DNA of 64,000 bases from RUG14515 sp045117995. Its GTDB lineage: Bacteria; Bacillota_I; Bacilli_A; RFN20; CAG-826. Shown in pieces: positions 35,081 through 44,700 of this stretch (position 1 is the first letter of the stretch; each line of letters begins with the position of its first letter). Location: NCBI GenBank assembly GCA_045117995.1, contig JBGUOH010000005.1, positions 1 through 64,000 of the forward strand, written 5' to 3'. A model generated the notes under the pieces. It did not search any database. It worked only from the letters and a program-made list of their open reading frames with translations, and was not told the origin of the DNA. A program made the position numbers and the translations under genes.

Positions 35081-36037
35081 ATGGCATTAAGCAACAAGAA
35101 CAAAAGGACAATCACAATTATCGCCGCATCAATGATGTGTGTTTTCACTGCGTGCGTGACCGCCACTAGTGTTCTTGCGTGGTTCTCCACCAATAAAAAC
35201 GTTAATGCTGATCATGGTAGTTTCAATATTGCTAAAGTCGATAGTGCAGTTACCGCTATTACAGTCCATGACTTCTATGGTTTAACAAGCGATGAAAGCG
35301 AATTTGGTTTCAATCCAACCGCTAATCATACAATTACATGGGATGAACATAATGGTAGTGACTCTGGTGAATTCACTATGGGTTCATATTCTTTGAATGA
35401 CCCACATCATCCAGTTATGTTCTTATTCGCTGTTGATGGTTCCAATGAAAGAATCACTCTTAAAACTGATTCCACATATTTAGCAAAGATTGAACCAGCC
35501 TTCACAGAAACAGTGGCCACCTATAGTGCGCTTTCTACATACGCTGAAGGCACAATGATTGAAGTCACCGCGGATGAAACACGTTATGGCTGTAAATCCG
35601 TCTATAAATACACTAATTCTGAATTTGAACTTCAATGGGTCGATTTATTACAAATTAACAATCCATTAAGCTCAATTATCGATACACATTATGTCTTATT
35701 TGAAGACGATCCAAGAGATAACCAAGGTACATGTAGAACTAAATCTGGTTCTCTCGTTTTAGATGATGTCTCTACAAATAGAACATATATGCCAATTCAA
35801 AGCAGCCAATTAGGAGACAATAATCGCGCTAGCTTTGTCTCTTTCAACGCACAAGGTGAACCAGTCTTCGCCAATAGTGTGGATCTCTTCCAAGGTAGCA
35901 CTAGAGGCTATTCTCACCTTGGCATTGTTATTGATTATTATGTTGAATCACTAGAATATTTATATTCTTTCTTCCTCGGCCACGTCTTCTTAAATGCTGG
36001 TCTTGGTTTTATCTGTGACTGGAGCATGGAGGTCTAA
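35081..36037 (+). CDS. c-di-GMP-controlled secreted protein with Ala-Trp-Phe signal, TasA/camelysin-like
   Basis: A 318-aa protein, first in the riboswitch operon. The N-terminus has a long hydrophobic segment (about 11-33) ending in SVLAWFST, with the Ala-Trp-Phe at 33-35. This pattern is typical of SipW-dependent TasA/camelysin-type fibre proteins. The rest is beta-rich and acidic (VHDFYGLTS ... VMFLFAVDGSNERITLKT). No catalytic motif, sortase signal or C-terminal anchor is seen. A close SD is missing. The sequence after the signal is not confidently similar to TasA, so the function (matrix or surface fibre) is inferred from signal and regulation. Confidence 0.6.
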   Translation: MALSNKNKRTITIIAASMMCVFTACVTATSVLAWFSTNKNVNADHGSFNIAKVDSAVTAITVHDFYGLTSDESEFGFNPTANHTITWDEHNGSDSGEFTMGSYSLNDPHHPVMFLFAVDGSNERITLKTDSTYLAKIEPAFTETVATYSALSTYAEGTMIEVTADETRYGCKSVYKYTNSEFELQWVDLLQINNPLSSIIDTHYVLFEDDPRDNQGTCRTKSGSLVLDDVSTNRTYMPIQSSQLGDNNRASFVSFNAQGEPVFANSVDLFQGSTRGYSHLGIVIDYYVESLEYLYSFFLGHVFLNAGLGFICDWSMEV

Positions 36038-36038
36038 T

Positions 36039-39000
36039 ATGAGAAAGAATGTAAATAAGTTTATTGCATTAACTGGTATCTCTGGCTTCTCACTTGCCGC
36101 AGCGTGTATCGCTTCAGTAGCCTGGTTTATTTCTACCATCAAGATTACTGATATCAATGGTACAGGTACAACAGACGCTGCTTACTTTGCTTATGGTACA
36201 GGTACTGCTGAAGATCCATTCGGTATTAGTGAAATTAGACATTTGTCTAACCTTTCCTGGTTACAATACAAAGGTCAATTTGATGATCGACCATATTACT
36301 TTGAACTCGCTAATGATATTAACGCTGATGGTGAAGAATATGTCATGCCACCAATTGGTACAGAAACTCACCCATTTATCGGTGTCTTTGATGGCCAAGG
36401 CTATTCCGTCAATAACATCAAAATCACAAATGATTACACCCAATTTACTAAAAAGCCACATAACATTACCTATACACAATCTGAAGCGGAAGTTATCGGA
36501 TTCTTTGGTGTGGTTGGTAATTTAGATGGTGAATCATTCTCATCTCAAACCAATTCTTTACATGATTTCACATTAGAAAATCTCACTGTTGAATCAAAAA
36601 CAACCAACACGTTAATTGGTTTAGCCGCTGGATACATCAACGCTGATATGAGTGGTGTTAAGGTTGGTACGTCCACAATTAGCACTAACGGTAACTCCGC
36701 TAAGACTGCTTATACAGATAAATTATCCGACTACGGTTTAGTGGGCTATACCACAAAAACTGGTTCATCAGGTACATTCGAACAAAGATTATCCCAATAC
36801 TATAACAGTAAATCCGATGGTGATGATCCAGGTTGGGGTGGTTCTATCGCTATTAAGGACCTTTATGGTCGTTTAGATACAATGCGTAGCAGCTATGCTT
36901 ACTCTGATTCTAGTGGTAACACAGCTCTTTCATATACTGATGTTTATAATGCGGATGGGACAAGGGCAAGTCATACAAAGAGCAAAAGTATTGGCCAAGC
37001 TTTGTACAATTACAATGAAACATCCGTTAAGAATGGCGTGACATACAACTCAAAAGTAGGTGCTCTCCAAGCAAACTATGGCAGTAATAACAATGGCGGT
37101 ATTTATTATCTTTCCGGTGGCCATTATCTTGAAAAACAATACCGTGATTACACACCACATTCTGGCTGCAAGATTTATGATGGAAATGGCAATTATTTAG
37201 CTGTTAACAGCGTGACTACTGCTGGTACTAACAGTAATAACGCTGGAACTATAAAAAACACAGATTCAGACGGCGCTAGCTTGTGGAGCGTGCCAGCAAG
37301 TGGATCTGGTTACATTTCTACTACATATTCTTACAATTACAATTCTCCAACGACTTATTATCTCTACGTTTACAACACAACTACGGTAAGATTATCTACA
37401 AGCACTAGCTATCGTACTCAATTTACTAAATCGGTTGATCAAAACGGCAATATTCGATACACATACAATGGTTATTACCTTAGCTGTGTTTCTAACACAT
37501 GGACAATGACAGAGTTACCAACCGCACCAAACCCAACAACATATAATTCATATTTTGCAAACAGTTACCAAATCTTTTATGGCAAAAACTATTTAAGCAG
37601 ATCATCTACCTCCATTACTGGTTCTGCTACTGGTTTAACCGCTACCAATACTTATGGTTGGAAATTTAGAACTACCGGCAACAATGGACAAGATGTCACT
37701 CTTGAAAACGCTATAGGCCAAAATATTTATATCTATACTCAATATAACAACAACACCTATTATTGGGTCGATAGTGATGATAGCCCTTACACAGTTGCTT
37801 TGAGCAATAGACAAAACAACGCTAGTACATATCAAATTACTCGCGATGGTGATAACTATCGCATCACTGTTTCTGGATATGTTGTTGTTTATGATGAGAC
37901 AAATAATGTGTTTTCTTCTAGATCTTCTAATACCATTAATTCGAGTACAACTTTACATCCAGGTTTGAGCATTGATACTACACAATCAATTCTTGCTAAT
38001 TATGAGACACAGGTAGCTGCGACTTATAATATGGTTCCAACTTCACAGACAAGTGGTCAAGGTCCTGATCAATATCTCAATAGCTCAAGAACAACAGGTG
38101 GGATGAATTATTCTGAACAGGATGTCACATATTTACCAATTACAATTAATGGCAACAATAATTTGCAAGCAAAAGACACTAACACTGGTTATATTATCGG
38201 TGGTTCTTCTTACACATCCACATCAAGTTCATACGGCTATGGTAACGTCAGAGTAGCTTCTTTCTATACTATTGCTGATAACTTAACGAACTACAATCGT
38301 ACTAATGGTGCATTTAATGAAGATAGTGTTTGGACTAGAGATGCAACTGGTTTGCATCAAATCGATGATGATAATAATTCGTTCGTAAAATATCTAGAAT
38401 CCAAAGGTAAAGTTGAACAATCGCTAAGTGGTGGCTCAACTATTTATGGTCTTCACTTTATGTCCGCGGCTATTAATAAAGACAATGTTGTTAACGCTAA
38501 ATATGCCATGATCAATGGTGAAGAGTATTCCAACTATAAAATGCCAGCTAACTCAATTGACTTCAACTTGAAAGAACAAGGTTATGTCAATTTCTTTGCT
38601 GCCCCTTATGGCAATGATGGCGATGGTAATGCTCGTACTGTCGATAGTTTTTTCTCACTACACATGATTAAGAGAAACGGAACAAATGTTGATAATATTT
38701 ACGAAATTGAAGAAGTTTACAGCGATGGTGTTCCATATCACTCATATATCTATAGATTCTCTAACGGCATGTATAGCATCCCATATTCAATCGATAAGTA
38801 TAATCCTAAAAAGATTTACATTTTAAATACCAAGACACCATTAGATGATGTTGCTAATGGTGGCTATGCTGATGGAATATATACTCAAATTAATTCAACA
38901 ACGTTCACCACAAATTACAGTAGCTTTAGTAGTGTTTTCCAAATGAGCTGGCTTAAAGATTATTCTTACGCTAGTGGTCAAAACGGCTTCCACCAAGGTT

Positions 39001-39788
39001 TCTATTTTGAAATTCCTACTAACCCAGGTGAATATGCTTTAGGTACAGTTGCCAATAAATCATTCGGTGCATACTTAATGTATCTTGATATTGCCGCTAA
39101 CGCAGCCAATAAAGACCAAGTCACTGCGTATGCAATTACCACTTTCCAATCTGGCTTAAAATTCCCATCAGGTGTTGATTTCAATGCTACTGATGTATCA
39201 GGTGATAATGGTGGTGAAACATTTGCGATTATTATCGCAGCAGGCGCTACAAGTGATGGCGATATTGGTTTCACTGTATCTGGAACCACAATTGCTTATG
39301 ATGGCGATTTCGCCACGCAATATGCTTATAGCGAGAAACCAGCATCAGGGGCATCACCGCCTGCTGCGGCAGTCTTACCGCCTAGCACTGGTACTCGTGT
39401 CATATACACGCATATTTTGACGACGGATTATCTCGAATGGGATATCCAGGTTACGGAAACATTAGACGCTAATGGTGATGCAACATCAACCACAATCACA
39501 TCCGTTAGATGTGGTGGCGAACCAGTTACTGTTGAAGACATTCCAGAATCTTTCGTCTTGAACTCCATCAGACCACAAGTTAATAGTTACGTTGCTACCT
39601 TCACTAGATTATCAGGTGAAAACGAATTTACTATTATCCCAACCTATGGTGGTGATGACTATAAGACAGTCAGCTTGGTTATCGAAATGAATGGTACAAC
39701 CTTAGAAGTTAGCAATATCGCGACTGGATATACATTTACAATTAATGGTACTCCAGTGAGTAATAACTCTGTCTATCCTGCTTCCTAA
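36039..39788 (+). CDS. Large c-di-GMP-controlled surface protein with Ala-Trp-Phe signal
   Basis: A 1249-aa secreted protein. The signal (about 8-27) ends SVAWFIST with Ala-Trp-Phe at 28-30, matching the upstream protein. Residues about 55-130 hold a repeat common in Gram-positive surface proteins: GTAEDPFGI, then a FELANDI strand and IGTETHPFIGVFDGQGY. Residues about 385-640 are Tyr/Asn/Thr/Ser-rich with repeated GNYLAV, YYLYVYN and GYYLSC strands that may form a beta-trefoil-like fold. The C-terminal part is beta-rich, with no LPXTG or membrane anchor. ATG 36039 follows a good SD (GGAGGTC). It is probably an adhesin or matrix component made when c-di-GMP is high. Residues about 1100-1130 show atypical codon use. 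Confidence 0.65.
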   Translation: MRKNVNKFIALTGISGFSLAAACIASVAWFISTIKITDINGTGTTDAAYFAYGTGTAEDPFGISEIRHLSNLSWLQYKGQFDDRPYYFELANDINADGEEYVMPPIGTETHPFIGVFDGQGYSVNNIKITNDYTQFTKKPHNITYTQSEAEVIGFFGVVGNLDGESFSSQTNSLHDFTLENLTVESKTTNTLIGLAAGYINADMSGVKVGTSTISTNGNSAKTAYTDKLSDYGLVGYTTKTGSSGTFEQRLSQYYNSKSDGDDPGWGGSIAIKDLYGRLDTMRSSYAYSDSSGNTALSYTDVYNADGTRASHTKSKSIGQALYNYNETSVKNGVTYNSKVGALQANYGSNNNGGIYYLSGGHYLEKQYRDYTPHSGCKIYDGNGNYLAVNSVTTAGTNSNNAGTIKNTDSDGASLWSVPASGSGYISTTYSYNYNSPTTYYLYVYNTTTVRLSTSTSYRTQFTKSVDQNGNIRYTYNGYYLSCVSNTWTMTELPTAPNPTTYNSYFANSYQIFYGKNYLSRSSTSITGSATGLTATNTYGWKFRTTGNNGQDVTLENAIGQNIYIYTQYNNNTYYWVDSDDSPYTVALSNRQNNASTYQITRDGDNYRITVSGYVVVYDETNNVFSSRSSNTINSSTTLHPGLSIDTTQSILANYETQVAATYNMVPTSQTSGQGPDQYLNSSRTTGGMNYSEQDVTYLPITINGNNNLQAKDTNTGYIIGGSSYTSTSSSYGYGNVRVASFYTIADNLTNYNRTNGAFNEDSVWTRDATGLHQIDDDNNSFVKYLESKGKVEQSLSGGSTIYGLHFMSAAINKDNVVNAKYAMINGEEYSNYKMPANSIDFNLKEQGYVNFFAAPYGNDGDGNARTVDSFFSLHMIKRNGTNVDNIYEIEEVYSDGVPYHSYIYRFSNGMYSIPYSIDKYNPKKIYILNTKTPLDDVANGGYADGIYTQINSTTFTTNYSSFSSVFQMSWLKDYSYASGQNGFHQGFYFEIPTNPGEYALGTVANKSFGAYLMYLDIAANAANKDQVTAYAITTFQSGLKFPSGVDFNATDVSGDNGGETFAIIIAAGATSDGDIGFTVSGTTIAYDGDFATQYAYSEKPASGASPPAAAVLPPSTGTRVIYTHILTTDYLEWDIQVTETLDANGDATSTTITSVRCGGEPVTVEDIPESFVLNSIRPQVNSYVATFTRLSGENEFTIIPTYGGDDYKTVSLVIEMNGTTLEVSNIATGYTFTINGTPVSNNSVYPAS

Positions 39789-39833
39789 AGCATAATGTTT
39801 TTCAAAATAACAATTATTTGTTAATATCAAAGT

Positions 39834-40322
39834 ATGAAAACGATTTATCTAGCGGGTGGTTGTTTTTGGGGAGTTGAACATTACTTCTCCTTAGCCAAAG
39901 GTATTATGGAAACGGAAGTTGGTTATGCCAATGGTACTTTAGATAACCCTAAATATGAAGATCTAAAGCATGGCTTAGATAACGCCAGTGAGACAGTGAA
40001 AATCATCTATGATGAAAACATTATTTCATTAGAAAAAATCCTAGAACTCTATCTCAGAGTGGTGGATCCATATTCCGTTAATAAACAAGGTGAAGATGAA
40101 GGTGTGCAATATCGTACAGGCATCTACTATTTAGATGAAAACGATAAATTCGTCATCGTTAACTATTTCACAAAAGTATTAAATCCTAACTACGCAATTG
40201 AAGTTACAAGACTCAATAAATTCTTCAAAGCAGAAGAATATCATCAGGATTATTTAAATAAGAATCCTCAAGGGTATTGCCATATCAATATGATGAAACT
40301 TCTACCTGAAGAAAGAAAGTAG
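39834..40322 (+). CDS. msrA: Peptide methionine sulfoxide reductase A
   Basis: A 162-aa enzyme that repairs oxidised Met-S-sulfoxide. The catalytic motif GCFWGVE is at residues 8-14, and GYANG, the GVQYRTGIY strand and EYHQDYL are typical. The resolving Cys near the C-terminus may be the one in GYCHINM. TAATAT (39822-39827) ends six bases before the ATG without an SD, so its mRNA is probably leaderless. Confidence 0.95.
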   Translation: MKTIYLAGGCFWGVEHYFSLAKGIMETEVGYANGTLDNPKYEDLKHGLDNASETVKIIYDENIISLEKILELYLRVVDPYSVNKQGEDEGVQYRTGIYYLDENDKFVIVNYFTKVLNPNYAIEVTRLNKFFKAEEYHQDYLNKNPQGYCHINMMKLLPEERK

Positions 40323-40338
40323 TTACGTATAACAAGAT

Positions 40339-40364
40339 AGTCATTTCTCGCAAATGACTTTTTT
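40339..40364 (+). terminator. Intrinsic terminator after msrA
   Basis: Hairpin AGTCATTT-CTCGC-AAATGACT followed by TTTTT. Confidence 0.85.
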
Positions 40365-40400
40365 GTTGATAATAAAGCGAACACAAAAGAGGAATATACT

Positions 40401-41681
40401 ATGAAAAGTACCAAAATTGCGATTTTTTCTTTATCCATGGTTGCCTTATTAGCGGCTTGCCAAAAGGTGCCAGAAAAGAAATCTTTTATTAATCTTATCA
40501 ATCCAGAAAATGTCTCCATGTTAACAGATAACTGTAAAGCTTATGTTGACGCGATGAGAGAACAACAACAAAAACTCAAAGATGAAGGTAATGATATTTA
40601 TAAATATCATGACTTATACGCCAAAAATGGTGTTAACATCGATGAAGGTTCCAAGAAAGATGATGAAAGAAAGTATCTTGATACCGGTGATGTGAATGGT
40701 AAAAACGCTACCGTAAGAAATGCCACTCCAGATCGTAGTGATAAGAGTATGGGCATCGAATTAAAGTTTGAAGTCGAAGAAGGACATGAAAAAGAAGAAT
40801 ATAAAGTCTTATTAAGTGATAACGAACAATTCGAAGGCGCTAAAGAATACGTCACCAATGAAAACTCTGTGAGTGTTAATAACTTATTCGTCAATAAACA
40901 ATACTATTGGAAAGTTGTGGCCGATGGTGAAGAATCCAAAGCCTCAACATTCACTACAGGTGACTATCCACGTTGGATTAGTGCTCGTCCAGTCTATAAC
41001 GTTCGTGACTTAGGCGGCTATATGACTCAATCTGGTAAGAGAGTTAAACAAGGTCTCGTCTATCGTGGTGGTGAAATCACTAACAAAGCTTGGAGTGAAC
41101 ATACATTAACCAATACCGAAGAATCCAAAGCCATTTTCAATGATGTGATGAATATCGGTGTGGAGCTTGACCTTAGAGGTGCCACTGATATCGGTGATGG
41201 CTATAAAGACTATGCCTTTAGACCAGGTGAAAATAGATATAAACAACACGCGATTAAGTCATATGAAGAAACATTCACTAAGACAAGAAGTGAAGTAGCG
41301 GCGATCTTTGATATCCTTGCTAATGCGGATAATGAACACGTATACTTCCACTGCTATGGTGGTGCGGACCGTACTGGTACAATCGGTTTCTTACTTAATG
41401 GTTTATTAGGCGTCAGTTATACTGACTTAGTCATCGACTTTGAATTAACAAGTTATAGTTCCATTAATAATGAACACATTAGAAGCCATATCGATGGACA
41501 ACAACACCAATATGACCGTTGGCCAAAGTTAATTAGTCAATTAAAGACAGACACCACAGGTGGCTATGCATGGGATGAAAACAAGTTATTAAAAGACAAC
41601 ATTAAAGAATTCTTGCTCAAAGCATGTTCCGTTAGTTCAGATTCTATCGCTAAAATCGAAAGAATCATGATAGAAGACTAA
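40401..41681 (+). CDS. Secreted lipoprotein with fibronectin-like and tyrosine-phosphatase domains
   Basis: A 426-aa lipoprotein: lipobox LAAC with Cys20, then a helical spacer, a fibronectin-III-like domain (about 105-190, ending YYWKVVADGEESKASTFTTG), and a C-terminal protein-tyrosine/serine phosphatase domain of the Y_phosphatase3 type. That domain starts ARPVYNVRDLGGY, has VELDLRGATD, and the P-loop HCYGGADRTG with nucleophile Cys near 318. Being outside the cell, it may act on phospholipid, phosphosugar or host phosphoproteins; the substrate is unknown. SD GAGG precedes the ATG. It has its own terminator. Confidence 0.85.
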   Translation: MKSTKIAIFSLSMVALLAACQKVPEKKSFINLINPENVSMLTDNCKAYVDAMREQQQKLKDEGNDIYKYHDLYAKNGVNIDEGSKKDDERKYLDTGDVNGKNATVRNATPDRSDKSMGIELKFEVEEGHEKEEYKVLLSDNEQFEGAKEYVTNENSVSVNNLFVNKQYYWKVVADGEESKASTFTTGDYPRWISARPVYNVRDLGGYMTQSGKRVKQGLVYRGGEITNKAWSEHTLTNTEESKAIFNDVMNIGVELDLRGATDIGDGYKDYAFRPGENRYKQHAIKSYEETFTKTRSEVAAIFDILANADNEHVYFHCYGGADRTGTIGFLLNGLLGVSYTDLVIDFELTSYSSINNEHIRSHIDGQQHQYDRWPKLISQLKTDTTGGYAWDENKLLKDNIKEFLLKACSVSSDSIAKIERIMIED

Positions 41682-41697
41682 TAGTTCTAAAAATATA

Positions 41698-41724
41698 AGG
41701 GTGGGCGCGCGCCTATCCTTTTTA
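41698..41724 (+). terminator. GC-rich intrinsic terminator after the phosphatase gene
   Basis: AAGGGTGGGC pairs with GCCTATCCTT (two G-U pairs) around GCGC, followed by TTTAATTTTT. It is notably GC-rich for this window. Confidence 0.75.
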
Positions 41725-41794
41725 ATTTTTATTAGCAGTTATCAAACTTTTAATTGTCTAATTAACGAGAAAACTGATAGGAGAATAATGGCCT

Positions 41795-44700
41795 ATGAAA
41801 AGAAAAACACTTTTATCTGCTGCAATATTAGCCCTGGCTCTACCAGTGGCTTTGTCACAAAGATTTACTGCTAATAATGCCCAATATATTGGTGATTACA
41901 CTGAGAAGAAACCTTACATCGAACATGGCATCAAAGTTAATGAACAAATATGTGATGAAGGCATGATCTTACTTAAAAATGATGGATTCTTACCATTTAA
42001 AAATGTGAAGAAGATTTCCATTGTTGGTAAAAATGCTTTTAATTTCAATACTGGTGCAGGTGCTCGTGCTGCAAGCGGTCCATTAGATGTTAATCCAATC
42101 AACCTTGAAGATGCATTTAAAGATGTAGGTTTTGAAATCAATCAAACCGTCATGGACTTCTATGGTAGAAGAGGGAACACTTATGGCTGGAACAATAATA
42201 CTGCTTCAGGTCCAGGTAGATCCAATGGTAATGACAGCTGGAAAGGTAATTCGCAAGTTCAGATTGGCGAGACACCAATTTCCTTATACTCCCAAGAAGT
42301 TCTCAATTCTTTTGATCAATATAAAGACGTCGCTATTCAATTCATTACCCGCGAAGGTAGTGAAGGCTGTGATATGAAGGCTATCGATGCTCGTGATTAT
42401 GATCCTGCCTCTAACTCAAACTTACCAAGTGGAGTGCAAATGGATGAAATGAATAAAAATCATGCCTTGCAAATGTCTGACAACGAGCGTGAGCTTTTTA
42501 ATGAATTAAAAAAGCATTTCCAACACGTTGTTATTGTTTTAAATACGCCTGTTTCATTTGAATGCGATTTACTCCAAAAAGATAGTAAAGTCAGTGGCAT
42601 TATTTGGATGGGTTTACCAGGTGATACTGGTATTACTTCTTTAGTTAATATTCTCACTGGTAAAGTTAATCCTTCAGGTCGCACAGTTGATACATGGGCA
42701 CGTGATTTCAAAGAAGATCCAACATATCAAAACTTCTCTGATAATTCACAAACTAATACAAATATCATGGATTTTGCTCTATCAAATAATAGAAGCAAGA
42801 AAGTGTATGTCCCACAGGATACAATGTTTAACGCTGATGGTTCACCAGTCATAAGCTATGGTTCTGACAAAATGTATATGAATCACGAAGAACCTCGCTG
42901 GTATAACGAAACATACAAAGTAGTGCAAGGTGGCGTTAATGGTGTTAGACCATCTGCTTATGTGACATTCGAAGAAGATATCTATAGAGATTATCGTTAT
43001 TATGAAACAAAATACGCTGATTTAGCAGCTTATGATAAAGCTGTCGCGGATAATTGGTATAACGGTAACAAAGGTGTTGTTTATCCATTTGGCTATGGTT
43101 TAAGTTACACAAAATTCGAAACCAAATTAGTCGGTAGTAACTATAACAAAAAGACCAATTTTGCAGCGGATTCTAAGAACGTTGAAATAGTGGTAAATGT
43201 TAAAAACACTGGAGACGTGGCTGGAAAAGAGGTTGTTCAAGCCTACTTTAAAGCTCCATATATTCAAGGCGAAATTGAAAAACCTTATGAAGTATTATGT
43301 GCTTTCGCCAAGACCAAATTATTAGCGCCAGGAGAAAGCCAAAACATTAAACTTTCTTTCAATCTTCAAGATGTCGCTAGTTATGACTATCAAGACAAAA
43401 ATCATAATGGCTTTAAAGGCTACGAATTAGATGCAGGTACATACCATATCTCCATCAATAAGAACGCTCACGAAGTCATTGATGAATTCGAAGTAAAACT
43501 CGAACAAGGTATTAAATATGAAAACGACCGTTATACAGGCAAGAAAGTTGAGAATAGATTCTCCAACAACAATCTCGATTCTTCTTTACCGCTTGCTAAC
43601 GATGTTGGCTATGCATTAATGAGCCGTGCTGATATGAACGCTACATTCCCTAAACATCCAACGTATGCAGATCGTACTCTAAAAGCGGGATCGAAAGTTG
43701 AAGAATATCTCACAACTGAATTCGATTTAATAGATGAAGAAATTCTTAAAAAAGGCTACTTCCTACCAAGCGAGGCTATTGTTACTAAACAACAAGCTAC
43801 AGGTTGGGCACAAGGAAAAACATCAGATGTTACCCTGAAAATCAATGAAATGAGAGGAGTTCCTTTTGATGATCCAAAATGGGATAAACTCATTAATCAA
43901 TTAACCTTTAGTGATTTAACGAAATTCTCTTATACTCACGGTATGGCTTCACAGGAAGTAAGTTCTATCGGTAAAAGCAGGACATCGGACAATTATGCTT
44001 CTGGATGCGCTAGATATGTTTTCTTTGCGCATAATACCCTTGTCGCGTCTACGTGGAACGTAGAACTCGCTGAAAAAGAAGGTAATGCCTTTGGCACAGC
44101 CTGCAATATTGCTAACCTAGCATGTTGGGCTGGTCCAAATGCATCAGTTCGTCGTTCTCCATTTGGTGGAAAAAACTTTGAATGCTATTCATCTGATCCG
44201 TTAATCACAGGCAGAATGTGCGCTAAGCTCACAAAAGCTGCCCAAGATAAAGGTGTCATTATCTATGCGACACACTTTGGCTATGGTGGTCAAGAAAAGA
44301 ACCGTGAAGGTCTCATTGCTTATGAATCTGAACAAGCTTTACGTGAAATCGATTTAAAACCATTCCAAATCATCGTTGAAGAAGGAAAAGGTAGAGGCAT
44401 TCAAACATCTCATAACCGTTTAGGGTTAAGAGAAGTTCAATCATCATATCAACTTTTACACAAAGTTCTTCGTGAAGAATGGGGCTTCCAAGGCGATATC
44501 TTAACTGACATGCATCACAGTGGTAATAGCGCAATCAATTTCAAATGTTATGAATGCGCTGATTATAACATCATTGGAGGCGTTAATGGCTTAGTCGACC
44601 AAAGTGGTGGATATTTTGGAGCAAACCAAGCTAAATGGGACAACGAAATCGGCGCTCCAGTTCTTGAATATAACGACACTAAATATGTTTCATATACATT

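Noticed and set aside
39356..39395. A sortase LPXTG signal in the large surface protein (LPPSTG)
   Set aside because: It is internal, about 130 residues before the end, and is not followed by a membrane helix and basic tail.
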